Of a stretch of DNA of 64,000 bases, positions 24,930 to 34,083 are shown in pieces (the first letter of the stretch is position 1; every line of letters begins with the position of its first letter). The DNA lies in assembly GCA_024398835.1 (NCBI GenBank), contig JAKSIK010000009.1, forward strand, positions 1 through 64,000. The letters are read 5' to 3'. The notes beneath the pieces are model-generated. The model was given only the letters and a program-made list of their open reading frames with translations. It searched no databases and was not told where the DNA came from. The translations under genes were made by a program, and so were the position numbers. This DNA is from Fibrobacter sp. (GTDB taxonomy: Bacteria > Fibrobacterota > Fibrobacteria > Fibrobacterales > Fibrobacteraceae).

Positions 24930-27146
24930 CTAATGAATTATCAAAACCTTTCCCTTTTCCTTCTTTGACCCGGCAACTACAGTCCAGTAATAAACACCCG
25001 GAGTAACCAGTTTTCCGTTTTTTCCCGTACCATCCCATTCCGCACGACCTCCAAGAACTTCCTCGTTCCGGAATGACTTAATGAGAGAGCCTCCACGATT
25101 GTAAATACTGACTATCGCTTTTTCTGGAATATTATCTACAACAAAGAAGGAATGCTCTTTAGGTCTAAATGGAACAGGATATGCTTTTACACCAACGCCT
25201 GCAGAATCTGTCATAAAATGATTTGCCTCTTTTAAATCATTTCTCTTATATCGGGTAATACCATTCTCATGAGCAAACCAAATCATTCCCTGTTTGGGAT
25301 TGATCACCAAATCCAGTACATTATCATCAAGAAGGCCGTTACTTGCAGTAAAGTGGACCGTGGAAAGGGTGTCTAAAGATTTTTTCACTCGTGACAAACG
25401 ATATGCTCCCTGTTGCGTCGTTCCGAGCCAGATATTACCATGAATATCCACATCAACAGAAGTGTATTCTGCGCCCAGAAGACCTTTTGTAGATTGCGGA
25501 GACTTGATCGTATCTGACTGGAATTCCAAATACCCAATCATGTCTGTAGAAACCATCCACACCACACTATTTTTTTCATCTACAGCAATATCAACAGGAG
25601 TCTTGCCACCGGGACCATCAAAGTGAGTAAGTTTCACAGTGGCAATGCGGCCTCCAGTTTTCGAAGGGGGCAAAAAGCGAAGTTCATCCAATCCCCCAGA
25701 TTCATACGCAGAAAAATTTGCACGGGTTGAAACATACACCACCCATTCGGACGTTTCCTCATCTATTCTCGCCTTCAAAGGCCCAACATGCGCAACAGAA
25801 CCTACTAGCTTTGCACAGCTTATGTCACCATTTTTTGAAATGTAAACTAGACCATAATTAGAGGTTGCAGCAGTCGCAACCAAAAAGCCTGAATTATCAG
25901 GTGCCGCAGTGGTGCCCACAGCAACTGTATAATTTTCCTGCAATTCATCTAAACAACTGTTTTCGTCAGAAGGGGAGAAGTATTTTACCGGAGTCGCTCC
26001 ATTTGCAGCATACATTCCCACTGCCAAACCCCATACATGATAAGCGGCAAAACCATTATTGAGAGTTGAAAGAACCTTCATTCTATAATTATAAGCATCT
26101 GTAGCATTTCCATAACCATTGAAAACTTCGTGAGGTTTCTGCCACACATATCCGTCACTATAGGCCATGCGGCCATCTGTTGTTGCAGCAATTACACCTC
26201 CATCAGCCGTAGCGGCAAGCTCATATGCACCACCCAATAGAAATGCAGAATAGGGGAATACATCTTTTATTTTTCCACCGCTGTAGATGAAAAAGGCGGA
26301 GGGACCTATTAGAAAATAATCCCTGCCACTGGGAATGAGCCAGCGGATACGGCTCTTGCCTTCACTATACATCGCGGCATCCTTGATGACTTTCCCATCA
26401 ATCAAAATTACAGAGGAATCTAAAGCCACCGAAAATTCCTTGCCATCGCACCAAAGCCAGCTTCCGTATGCTTTATGAGTTATCAGGGAATCGTTCTTCC
26501 AGGTAAGCCCCAGATGCTCCTTTCCTTTGGAAACAAGCTTCCAGGATTCTGGATCCACCAGCCGGATATCGGATTCCAAATTCTTCCACTGCATCTTTCG
26601 GGAATAAAGACTTGTGCCTGTGGAAACAAAAAGTTCATCACCATGAACTGCGATTTCCTTAATTGGCTGAATAGAAAGAGAATTTGAACCGATACGGTTC
26701 ACCGTCAACAAAGACTTCTCCTTGACAATGTCATAGAAGGAAAGCCTATCTTCAAAGGCGAGTACCATAATGTTGTCTACGATAGCGAGCTGATCTGGAA
26801 CAAGACGTACATTATTTCTGAGGAAAGAACGATTTACCACCTTCCAGGAATTGCCCCCATCATTCATGCGGACTATCATTCCATATTCCGAAACCGCAAA
26901 AACTCCTGCGGGGGAACTAGCCACGCCATAGATGGACGATGTTTCCAACCCATCCTTGGAGGTAAACATCATATCTCTTTCCGAGGACCAATAGCGAAGG
27001 CCTCCAGCTGTCGCCATTAGGACACCCGACTGGTAGGGAATAGCTGAATAGACGGGAGAAGGCTCCGCATAGTTCATCCATTCATCTGCCGCAAACACCG
27101 TAGAAAGGGAGAGTGCGGCAATTATAATCCACCGAATAATCTGCAC
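24930..27146 (-). CDS. PorZ-like beta-propeller protein with FlgD-type C-terminal domain
   Basis: A 738-residue secreted protein: Sec signal (about 1-19, cut near VFAADEW), two stretches of propeller-like repeats with the two-component-regulator-propeller look (ATAGGLRYW, MFTSKDGLETSSIYGVA; later NIWLGTTQQGAYRL and GMIWFAHENGITRY), and a C-terminal ~85-residue Ig-like domain containing AYPVPFRP and GTGKNGKLVTPGVYYWTV. This order, size and the opening segment resemble PorZ, a T9SS surface component of Bacteroidota; that assignment is inference. The start is a GTG with AAAGG just before it, which is unusually close. The gene follows an ECF sigma gene by 18 bp. Confidence 0.7.
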   Translation of the reverse strand: MQIIRWIIIAALSLSTVFAADEWMNYAEPSPVYSAIPYQSGVLMATAGGLRYWSSERDMMFTSKDGLETSSIYGVASSPAGVFAVSEYGMIVRMNDGGNSWKVVNRSFLRNNVRLVPDQLAIVDNIMVLAFEDRLSFYDIVKEKSLLTVNRIGSNSLSIQPIKEIAVHGDELFVSTGTSLYSRKMQWKNLESDIRLVDPESWKLVSKGKEHLGLTWKNDSLITHKAYGSWLWCDGKEFSVALDSSVILIDGKVIKDAAMYSEGKSRIRWLIPSGRDYFLIGPSAFFIYSGGKIKDVFPYSAFLLGGAYELAATADGGVIAATTDGRMAYSDGYVWQKPHEVFNGYGNATDAYNYRMKVLSTLNNGFAAYHVWGLAVGMYAANGATPVKYFSPSDENSCLDELQENYTVAVGTTAAPDNSGFLVATAATSNYGLVYISKNGDISCAKLVGSVAHVGPLKARIDEETSEWVVYVSTRANFSAYESGGLDELRFLPPSKTGGRIATVKLTHFDGPGGKTPVDIAVDEKNSVVWMVSTDMIGYLEFQSDTIKSPQSTKGLLGAEYTSVDVDIHGNIWLGTTQQGAYRLSRVKKSLDTLSTVHFTASNGLLDDNVLDLVINPKQGMIWFAHENGITRYKRNDLKEANHFMTDSAGVGVKAYPVPFRPKEHSFFVVDNIPEKAIVSIYNRGGSLIKSFRNEEVLGGRAEWDGTGKNGKLVTPGVYYWTVVAGSKKEKGKVLIIH

Positions 27147-27164
27147 CTTTCAAAATTACCAAAT

Positions 27165-27734
27165 TTAGATGGCATTATGGGAGAAGAAATCGCAAATCAC
27201 TTGATCTTTTTGCAGATTCTCCCGCAGCTTGGTTATAGCCCTAGATTTTCGTTTTAGAATGGAATTTGCCGAAATTCCAAATAGCATACTCATTTCTTCA
27301 AGAGTAAGTCCGCTCATAAAAGTGAGATGTACGATAGCTTTCTCCAGTTCCGTAAGGCACGTCATGGCACGATCCAATTTGTTCTGAACTTCCGTAACAT
27401 GAGTGAAACGCAGCGCCATCTCCTCTGGGAATTCCATGTATTCTACGGAAACATCGGCTAAAGACAACGGTTGCATCGCTCGGCTCTTGGCCCGAACCTG
27501 ATCATAGCGCGCATTAGTCATAACGCATAAAAACCAAGGCATAGCATTTTTTTGAAAGTTCAGTTTTCTCGCATTTTGACAGAATTTAAGAGCAACAGTC
27601 TGAAAAAGTTCTTTGGCATCCTCCACATTTTTGCATTTTTTACAACACAATTTGTAAATTTTAGGAGCGTACTTGTTCCATGTTGTTTCCAACCAATCCG
27701 GAGTTTGAGAATCCCTTTCCTCTAGACCGCCCAT
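27165..27734 (-). CDS. ECF-type RNA polymerase sigma factor
   Basis: A 189-residue sigma-70 family protein. Region 2 spans about residues 20-85 (NKYAPKIYKLCCKKCKNVEDAKELFQTVALKF... WFLCVMTNARYDQVR), and region 4 about 120-175 (LTELEKAIVHLTFMSGLTLEEMSMLFGIS...). There is no region 3 or 1.1, as in ECF sigmas. Four Cys near the N-terminus (KLCCKKCK and FC) are unusual and might sense metal or redox; this is speculation. No anti-sigma gene is adjacent: the next gene encodes the PorZ-like protein. In Porphyromonas an ECF sigma (SigP) controls T9SS genes, so the pairing is suggestive. Confidence 0.88.
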   Translation of the reverse strand: MGGLEERDSQTPDWLETTWNKYAPKIYKLCCKKCKNVEDAKELFQTVALKFCQNARKLNFQKNAMPWFLCVMTNARYDQVRAKSRAMQPLSLADVSVEYMEFPEEMALRFTHVTEVQNKLDRAMTCLTELEKAIVHLTFMSGLTLEEMSMLFGISANSILKRKSRAITKLRENLQKDQVICDFFSHNAI

Positions 27735-27778
27735 TAACGTAACCTTTGCCTTCTTTCAAAAATTAGTGTGCCAAAATT

Positions 27779-29689
27779 ATGATATTTAAAAGAGAAAAAC
27801 AAGAAAATCGAAATTTTGCAAACACCTGTAGTCTTTTTGCAAAATGTTGTTTTATCTTGTTCACAATTGCAGTGGCTGTTGGAGCCGAAGAATTCAACAT
27901 GAACAGCATGCCGCCTCCAGAAACGGCAATGCAGTTTAGTGAAGGAACTCTACAGAAAGGTTCTGCAGTTACAGTGGATGTAGTCATCCCGGAGCACTGG
28001 CATGTGAATGCGGACTCCGTCACGGATGAATTTCTGAAACCCTCATCGCTAGAAATTTCTGCGGAAGGAATAACCTTCGGAAAACCTGTTTGGCCAAAAG
28101 CCATCAAGGAATACAATGAAGCCTTGGAGCTAGAAATTCTCGTCTTCAAGGGCGAATTCCAGATTACCATTCCCGTAGATAGTGTGGCGGCCGACTATGA
28201 TTCACTTTCTACAAAAGCAATTTTCCATTACCAGGCCTGCGACAACTCCATCTGCCTTGCGCCGGCGCAAGTGACAGTTGAGTTGGGAGAATTGTCTAAC
28301 GCTATTTCGGGCAGTAAATCCTCGGCTCTAGGTGGGCCGACAGAATTAAAAAAAAACGATGAAGGGAATTTAGCCGCTGGGAAATACAGCGCCGGCGAGG
28401 CTACCGCGAGCCAAAACAGCGCCGAGGAAAACAGCGCCGGCACCTTGATGCTTCTCTTCTTCGCATTGATTGGTGGCATCATTCTCAACCTAATGCCCTG
28501 CGTATTGCCGGTCCTTTCCTTAAAACTTTTCAGCCTGATTAGTGAAGCCGGAGAGCATAAAAGCCGCCTCCTCGCCTTAGGAATGAGTACCACTGCGGGC
28601 ATTCTCACAAGCTTCTGGATTCTTGCCACCATCATCTCCATCATCAAAGTCGGCGGAGGAAATGCCGGCTGGGGAATGCAGTTCCAGAGTGCCGGATTCA
28701 TCGCCTTCATGGTGGTGATTCTCAGCGCCTTCGCCATGAGTTTCTTCGGCGTCTTTGAAGTCTGGCTCCCAGGCAGCACCACCACGAAAATGGATGAAGC
28801 CGGAAGAAAGCAGGGACTTGCCGGAGCCTTTTTTACAGGCGCACTATTGGTTTTACTCAGCACTCCATGTTCTGCCCCACTTCTGGGAACCGCCATGGGA
28901 TTTGCATTTACGGCAAGCATTCCCGTGCTGTTCCTCTTCTTTACGGCAGCTGGCATCGGACTTGCTATGCCTTACCTGCTAGTAAGTGTTTTCCCGAAGA
29001 TTCTAAACGTCTTCCCGAAACCTGGAATCTGGATGGTTTACCTGCAGAAGGTCATGGGTGTTCTGCTCCTCGGAACAGTAGTTTGGCTCTTGTGGATTGT
29101 TGAAGAACAAGCGGGCGTGCCAGGCGTTGGCCTCTTCGCAATCGTCGCCATCGCAAGCATCGTTGCAAGTTTCGCCCTCGGAAAATTCGCCCCGCCGGGA
29201 GTTGCCTTCTATCGAGAGGTCGCCGGATTTGCAGTTGGCGCCATCCTCATTGCAGGCATTTGGTTCTTCGCCATCGCACCGAAATATGAATCCATCGTGA
29301 GCGAAAAATTCAATGCGAAAATTCACGAGCAGATGGCGGAAGATGGCTGGTACAACTACAGCCCCGAACTGATGGTACAATTTGCAAAAGCAGGCAAGAC
29401 CGTATTTGTGGATGTTTCTGCAGACTGGTGCCTCACCTGCAAGGCGAATGAGGCAGCCGTACTTCACAGCAACGAGTTCCGGCAGGCCATGGACAGCCTG
29501 AACGTGGCCCTCGTTAAAGCAGATTGGACGCGGGAGACGCCGGAGGTAAACAGCTTGCTACGGGAACTTGGAAAGTCCGGAGTGCCGGCCTACGGCATTT
29601 ACCCAAAAGGAGATGCCAAGCACCTGATTACATTGCCAGAACTTTTGACGACTGACGGAATCGTTGAGAAAATTACCGCGGCGCAATAA
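27779..29689 (+). CDS. dsbD: Thiol:disulfide interchange protein DsbD
   Basis: Carries reducing power from cytoplasmic thioredoxin across the inner membrane to periplasmic proteins. The 636-residue protein has a signal region, an N-terminal DsbD-alpha domain with redox pair Cys154/Cys159 (YQACDNSICLAP), a low-complexity Ser/Ala linker (about 175-222), an eight-helix membrane domain with Cys241 (LMPCVLPVL) and Cys363 (STPCSAPLLG), and a C-terminal thioredoxin-like domain with DWCLTCK (Cys551/Cys554). All three redox centres are complete. It is divergent from the sigma-factor gene with only 44 bp between them. Confidence 0.93.
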   Translation: MIFKREKQENRNFANTCSLFAKCCFILFTIAVAVGAEEFNMNSMPPPETAMQFSEGTLQKGSAVTVDVVIPEHWHVNADSVTDEFLKPSSLEISAEGITFGKPVWPKAIKEYNEALELEILVFKGEFQITIPVDSVAADYDSLSTKAIFHYQACDNSICLAPAQVTVELGELSNAISGSKSSALGGPTELKKNDEGNLAAGKYSAGEATASQNSAEENSAGTLMLLFFALIGGIILNLMPCVLPVLSLKLFSLISEAGEHKSRLLALGMSTTAGILTSFWILATIISIIKVGGGNAGWGMQFQSAGFIAFMVVILSAFAMSFFGVFEVWLPGSTTTKMDEAGRKQGLAGAFFTGALLVLLSTPCSAPLLGTAMGFAFTASIPVLFLFFTAAGIGLAMPYLLVSVFPKILNVFPKPGIWMVYLQKVMGVLLLGTVVWLLWIVEEQAGVPGVGLFAIVAIASIVASFALGKFAPPGVAFYREVAGFAVGAILIAGIWFFAIAPKYESIVSEKFNAKIHEQMAEDGWYNYSPELMVQFAKAGKTVFVDVSADWCLTCKANEAAVLHSNEFRQAMDSLNVALVKADWTRETPEVNSLLRELGKSGVPAYGIYPKGDAKHLITLPELLTTDGIVEKITAAQ

Positions 29690-29717
29690 ACCGCCCGCGA
29701 CGATTTCGCCAGAAATT

Positions 29718-29796
29718 AATTCTGCATTAGTGCTTCGCACTCATTTCGACTTCAGCTCGGCAAAATTCTGCATTCAGCATTCTGCATTCTGCATTA
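29718..29796. repeat. Short ATTCTGCATT repeats after dsbD
   Basis: Several copies of the decamer ATTCTGCATT, including a near-tandem run at the right end next to the glycogen synthase stop codon. A small hairpin AGTGC-TTC-GCACT lies within. The same decamer recurs at 47058-47093 in another intergenic gap, so it is a dispersed element and not chance alone. Function is unknown. Confidence 0.6.
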
Positions 29797-31026
29797 TTTC
29801 CGCTTGCCTTCACGCTTGTAGCGTTCAATGCATTCCTGATAGAAGTCGAAAGTCTGCTGAGCGATAGCCTTCCAGCTGAACACATCCACAGCGCGCTTGC
29901 GGCTCACCTCGCCCATCTGTTTTGCCAACAGTTCGTCGCCCAGAATCTTGTTTAGCTTGCCTGCAAAATCCGTCTGGAACGCCTTGGGGTCTGCAGGTTC
30001 GAAGTTAGTTTCCGAAACAGCCTTCAGCGGCACCAGATAGCCCGTTTCGCCATCAACGATGATTTCGGGAATGCCACCTACGGCGCTCCCTACCACAGGC
30101 GTGCCGCAGCTCATGGCTTCCAGATTGATGATGCCGAAAGGTTCATACAGAGAAGGCGTTGCAAAAACAGTAGCGTGACTGTAAAGCACGCGCAGTTCTT
30201 CATGAGGCACCACATCCTGAATCCAGATGACTCCATCACGAGTCTTCTGCACTTCCTCAATGAGAAGCTTGCATTCATCCGCCAATTCCTGCGTATCGGG
30301 AGCGCCAGCGCAGAGCACCACCTGGGCCTTCTTGTCAATCTGAGGAATGGCCTGGATCAGTTGGCTAATGCCTTTCTGCCGGGTAATGCGCCCCACGAAC
30401 AATACGAAGGGACGTCCTGGGTCCACACCCCATTTTTTCAAAATGGTATCGCTGAATGTGGGCTTGTAAAAATCCGGGTCTATGCCGTTGTAGATGACCT
30501 TCACGCGGTCTTCGGGCACGCCGTAAAGCTTCATCACGTCACGCTTCATGCCCTGGCTCACGGCGATGATGCCATCGGCAGCTTCGTAGGCGGTTTTCTC
30601 AATCCAGCAGCTCATGTTGTAGCCGCCATTGCCCAACTGTTCCGCCTTCCACGGGCGGTGGGGTTCCAGAGAATGGGTGGTGAGAATGAGCGGGCATTCC
30701 AAAAGGCGGCTGGCCAGCACGCCGCCAAAATGGCTGTACCAAGTGTGACAATGAATCACATCGATGTCATTAAGCGTTGCCGCCCACTGGAGGTTGATGT
30801 CCAACGGTTTGAAAATCTTCTGAAAGCGGTCGTCCTTCGGAGAAAGGCCCAGTTTGCGATTGAAGCCGACAGCACGGATATTGTTTTCGTCCTCATCCTG
30901 AGGGCCAAAGCAGCGGGCTTCGATGTGGCAAAGTTTAGAGAGTTCCTGAGTGAGGAACTTAACATGGATACCAGCACCGCCATAGATTTCTGGCGGAAAT
31001 TCGTTCGTAAGGATAGCAGCGTTCAT
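29794..31026 (-). CDS. Glycogen synthase, GT4 type (GlgA/GlgM-like)
   Basis: A 410-residue GT-B retaining glycosyltransferase. It begins MNAAILTNEFPPEIYGGAG, with the N-terminal Rossmann domain, then the linker ISVSQ-type IAVSQGMKRDV, and the C-terminal domain with VLFVGRITRQKG and the E-x7-E motif EPFGIINLEAM. This arrangement fits the short actinobacterial-type glycogen synthase family (ADP-glucose or maltose-1-phosphate forming) and not the classical ~480-residue GT5 GlgA. Fibrobacter is known to store glycogen. It is likely co-transcribed downstream of argA and folE (37-bp gap). Another GT4 role is possible. Confidence 0.8.
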   Translation of the reverse strand: MNAAILTNEFPPEIYGGAGIHVKFLTQELSKLCHIEARCFGPQDEDENNIRAVGFNRKLGLSPKDDRFQKIFKPLDINLQWAATLNDIDVIHCHTWYSHFGGVLASRLLECPLILTTHSLEPHRPWKAEQLGNGGYNMSCWIEKTAYEAADGIIAVSQGMKRDVMKLYGVPEDRVKVIYNGIDPDFYKPTFSDTILKKWGVDPGRPFVLFVGRITRQKGISQLIQAIPQIDKKAQVVLCAGAPDTQELADECKLLIEEVQKTRDGVIWIQDVVPHEELRVLYSHATVFATPSLYEPFGIINLEAMSCGTPVVGSAVGGIPEIIVDGETGYLVPLKAVSETNFEPADPKAFQTDFAGKLNKILGDELLAKQMGEVSRKRAVDVFSWKAIAQQTFDFYQECIERYKREGKRK

Positions 31027-31063
31027 AGTACCCTTAAAATAGATATAGTTTTATAAAAAAGGA

Positions 31064-31636
31064 TTACCGCGGTGCATAAATCCGTGCCATAAATTCGGCA
31101 CGAGTCTTTTCGTCGGTCTTGAAACGGCCCAAAAGCTGCGTTGTCACCATGGTAGCGCCCGGCTTTTTCACGCCACGCATAGTCATGCACATGTGGCTTG
31201 CTTCCAGCACCACGGCAACACCCTTCGGATTCAGTTCCTTCTGGATGAGTTCCGCAATCTGGCGGGTCATGCGTTCCTGAATCTGCGGGAAGCGGGCGTA
31301 GTATTCCACCACGCGGGGAATCTTGGAAAGCCCCACGACGCAATCGCCAGGAATATAAGCCACGTGGGCCTTCCCTGTGAAGGGCAGAAAATGATGCTCG
31401 CACATGCTGGCAAATTCAATGTCCGGCACGATAATCATCTCGTCGTACTTCTCGTGGAAGCGGGTCTTCAAAATATCTTCCGGCTTGATTTCGCCAGAAA
31501 GACCCGTCATGAGTTCAGCGTACATCTTCGCCACACGTTCCGGAGTCTTGAGGAGTCCCTCACGATTGACGTCTTCGCCCATGCCTTCAAGAATCATCTT
31601 GAAGCCATCTTCCATCTTTTTAAAATCCATCTTCAT
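31064..31636 (-). CDS. folE: GTP cyclohydrolase I
   Basis: Converts GTP to 7,8-dihydroneopterin triphosphate, the first step of folate synthesis (also feeds queuosine). The 190-residue protein has the zinc and active-site motifs in [22 protein letters not shown], the segment [23 protein letters not shown], and [17 protein letters not shown]. Length and motifs match FolE closely. It lies 9 bp after argA and 37 bp before the glycogen synthase gene. A second ATG two codons later is an alternative start. Confidence 0.95.
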   Translation of the reverse strand: MKMDFKKMEDGFKMILEGMGEDVNREGLLKTPERVAKMYAELMTGLSGEIKPEDILKTRFHEKYDEMIIVPDIEFASMCEHHFLPFTGKAHVAYIPGDCVVGLSKIPRVVEYYARFPQIQERMTRQIAELIQKELNPKGVAVVLEASHMCMTMRGVKKPGATMVTTQLLGRFKTDEKTRAEFMARIYAPR

Positions 31637-31645
31637 GAGGCGCCG

Positions 31646-33004
31646 TTACTTGTCCAAGGACATCACGAGAATTCTGGAATTCCGCTTGGTGTTGTAGTGG
31701 TCCCGCTTGCTCTTCGGCAAATCCTCGATGGAGCCATCTTCAAAACCAAAGTGGTAGAACCAATCCACCGCCTGAGTGGTAAGCAGGAACAACTTTTGGT
31801 AGCCCTTCATCCGGCCAACAGAAATGAGGTGCCGCACGATGGCGTCGCCAATGCCCGACTTGCGATAGTTGGCGCCCACGGCAATGCCAGCCACTTCGGC
31901 CATACCGTCTTCGAATTCATGAAGAGCGCCACAGCCATGAATGCTGTTGTCGATGGCGTACACCACATAGTCCTTGAGCTTTTCGGAAATGCTTTCCTGG
32001 GTTCTCGGCACCAGGTAGCCCTTGGCGATGTAATCCTGCATGACCCGAAGAATATCCGGGATGTCTTCGATGTTTGCGGGCCGGATACTGGAGTACTGGT
32101 TTGCGTACACCATGGTGCCATCGCCCCGAGCGCTGAAGACTTCTTGCAGCACGCTGCCCTGGAACTCACCGCTCAGCAAATGGACGCGGTTGGCGCCAGC
32201 CTCACAAGCGTGAATTGCATTCAAAAGGTAATCCATCTGGGCAAAATTCAACACGTCGGAATTGAGTTCCAAAAGTTCCTTGGCCTGATCCACATCCATA
32301 GCAGAAATCACGCCGCTGTCGGTGGGCTCCAGATACTTGGTGTTTTTGCCCGTCACAAGGCCTTTCAGCTTGATACCGTTCTCGTTACCGATGAAGAACA
32401 GTTTACCCACCTGAAGGTACTTGCAGAGTTCCGTTGCCAGTTCCGTACTGCTGATGTTGTAGGCGTGGCCCAGTTTATTCCAGCCAATGGGAGGAATGAT
32501 AGGCACAAATTTTTCATCCAGGAGTTGTTCCAGAATATCCCGCTGGACCCGCTCAATCTTGCCAGTCCGCATAAAATCCACGCCGCCAATGACGCCGAGA
32601 CTCCGGGCCAGAATCCAGTTGCCCTGAATGCCCCGCAAACCGCTTGCGGTAAGGTGACTCATAATCCGCTGGGCAACGCCAAGAGACGCCTGCTCAATGA
32701 GAGGCAGAGCTTCTTCGCTAGTTAGCCGGACTCCGTTGTGGAACTTGGATTCAATCTCCCAAGCTTTCAACTGTGCATCGATGCTGTTTCGCGTCCCGGG
32801 AACGATGATAATGCGTATGCCTGCCTTGTGAAGGAGGGCAATATCCCGCATGAGGACGGGGAACAACGGATGGTCCATCAGGCCGTCGTCAATCTTCAAA
32901 ATGAAAAGCTGGCCCTTGAACCGATCCACATAGCCAAACACTTCCCGGATGAAACCGGCAACTTCGAAGTGCTGGGAATTGAAATCAGATGCATTGTTGT
33001 TCAT
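31646..33004 (-). CDS. argA: Amino-acid N-acetyltransferase (N-acetylglutamate synthase)
   Basis: First step of arginine synthesis: acetylates glutamate with acetyl-CoA. The 452-residue protein has an N-terminal amino-acid-kinase-like domain (about 15-290; IIIVPGTRNSIDAQL, FIGNENGIKLKGLV) that senses arginine in the family, and a C-terminal GNAT domain (about 300-445; VAGIAVGANYRKSGIGDAI is the acetyl-CoA loop). A TTG two codons upstream would also start the frame; the ATG at 33004 is preferred, although no good SD is seen. Downstream genes folE and the glycogen synthase follow closely. Confidence 0.93.
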   Translation of the reverse strand: MNNNASDFNSQHFEVAGFIREVFGYVDRFKGQLFILKIDDGLMDHPLFPVLMRDIALLHKAGIRIIIVPGTRNSIDAQLKAWEIESKFHNGVRLTSEEALPLIEQASLGVAQRIMSHLTASGLRGIQGNWILARSLGVIGGVDFMRTGKIERVQRDILEQLLDEKFVPIIPPIGWNKLGHAYNISSTELATELCKYLQVGKLFFIGNENGIKLKGLVTGKNTKYLEPTDSGVISAMDVDQAKELLELNSDVLNFAQMDYLLNAIHACEAGANRVHLLSGEFQGSVLQEVFSARGDGTMVYANQYSSIRPANIEDIPDILRVMQDYIAKGYLVPRTQESISEKLKDYVVYAIDNSIHGCGALHEFEDGMAEVAGIAVGANYRKSGIGDAIVRHLISVGRMKGYQKLFLLTTQAVDWFYHFGFEDGSIEDLPKSKRDHYNTKRNSRILVMSLDK

Positions 33005-33111
33005 GGGCAAAAATATAGAATAGTGGCCACCACGCCGAGAAAATAGCGTTGGCGTTTTGCGTCTCTCCGCAATTTTGTTGTATTTTTGGAGGGTAAAATC
33101 AAGGAAGTTTT

Positions 33112-33993
33112 ATGAAAAAACAAATTCTATTGCCTTTTATTGCTGCCGCCGCCATGCTGTTTCCCGCCTGCTCCGGCGATAACGACAACTCTATTTCTTC
33201 CACAGATATTCCGCCAACTTCTAGCGAAGAAGCGGCTCCAGAGTCTTCCGACGCAAACTCCGGTGCAGATGGCACAAGTTCTTCAAGCATCAAATACTCA
33301 TACTATGGCGCTGAACTCACCGGAATAAAGCAGTTCAAGTATGGCCGCTTCGAAGCCCGCATGAAAATGGCTGCCATTTCTGGTTCCGTCAGTTCCATGT
33401 TCCTCTACTACGACAATTCCTGGATGGGTGATGGAGAAAAGTGGAATGAAATTGATATTGAAGTTCTAGGCAACAACTCAAAGGGTTTCCAGTCTAACAT
33501 TATCACGGGAACAGCCGAAAGTAGGATTACAGAAGAAGGCAAACACCCTCTGGAATTTGACGTTCGCGAAGACTACCACCTCTACGGCATGATCTGGACT
33601 CCAGATACTGTAATTTGGGAAATTGATAGCATACCCGTCCGTAAAGTTTCCCTCGGCGATACCAAGGGACAGATTAAGCACCTGAGCGAAGGCGGCACAC
33701 AGTCACTCCGCTTCAACCTCTGGGTTTCCAAAGACCCCAAATGGACAGGTAAATTCACCGGCGAAGGGCTCCCGGAAAAGCAGTATATCGACTATGTGCG
33801 CGTCTATTCCTATGACACCACAGCTAAGACTTTCACCCAAGAGTGGCAAGATGACTTTGATGGTGAAGATTTAAATCCCGAATACTGGCAAAACCAGAAC
33901 AGTTGGGATATGGAAGGCGTCACCTACCGTCGAGAAAACCTCTATGTGGAAGATGGCAAGGCCGTGCTGGTCCTAGATAGAGACCCACAGTAA
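33112..33993 (+). CDS. Circularly permuted GH16 lichenase (1,3-1,4-beta-glucanase), lipoprotein
   Basis: A 293-residue lipoprotein (lipobox FPAC, Cys20; Ser-rich tether about 21-58). The GH16 jelly roll is permuted: the catalytic motif WNEIDIEVLG (Glu113, Asp115, Glu117) comes early, while the strands that open ordinary GH16 enzymes (TFTQEWQDDFDGEDLNPEYW ...) lie at the C-terminus. The same order is known for the F. succinogenes lichenase. Segments FQSNIITG and LRFNLWVS also match that enzyme. Unlike it, no C-terminal PxSSSS repeats or basic tail are present, and this copy has a lipid anchor. Predicted to cut mixed-linkage cereal glucan. A bidirectional terminator follows. Confidence 0.92.
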   Translation: MKKQILLPFIAAAAMLFPACSGDNDNSISSTDIPPTSSEEAAPESSDANSGADGTSSSSIKYSYYGAELTGIKQFKYGRFEARMKMAAISGSVSSMFLYYDNSWMGDGEKWNEIDIEVLGNNSKGFQSNIITGTAESRITEEGKHPLEFDVREDYHLYGMIWTPDTVIWEIDSIPVRKVSLGDTKGQIKHLSEGGTQSLRFNLWVSKDPKWTGKFTGEGLPEKQYIDYVRVYSYDTTAKTFTQEWQDDFDGEDLNPEYWQNQNSWDMEGVTYRRENLYVEDGKAVLVLDRDPQ

Positions 33994-34033
33994 CAAGCCG
34001 CGCGAGTCTCAATAAACGCGCAAAGCGTACGAT

Positions 34034-34063
34034 AAAAGGCCCGGAAATAATTCCGAGCCTTTT
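34034..34063. terminator. Bidirectional terminator between the lichenase gene and pflB
   Basis: Stem AAAAGGCCCGGAA / TTCCGAGCCTTTT with one mismatch, loop ATAA, A- and T-rich ends. It lies between two convergent genes, 41 bp after the lichenase stop and 20 bp after the pflB stop. Confidence 0.8.
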
Positions 34064-34083
34064 AAATTTTGAAATCGTACCGA

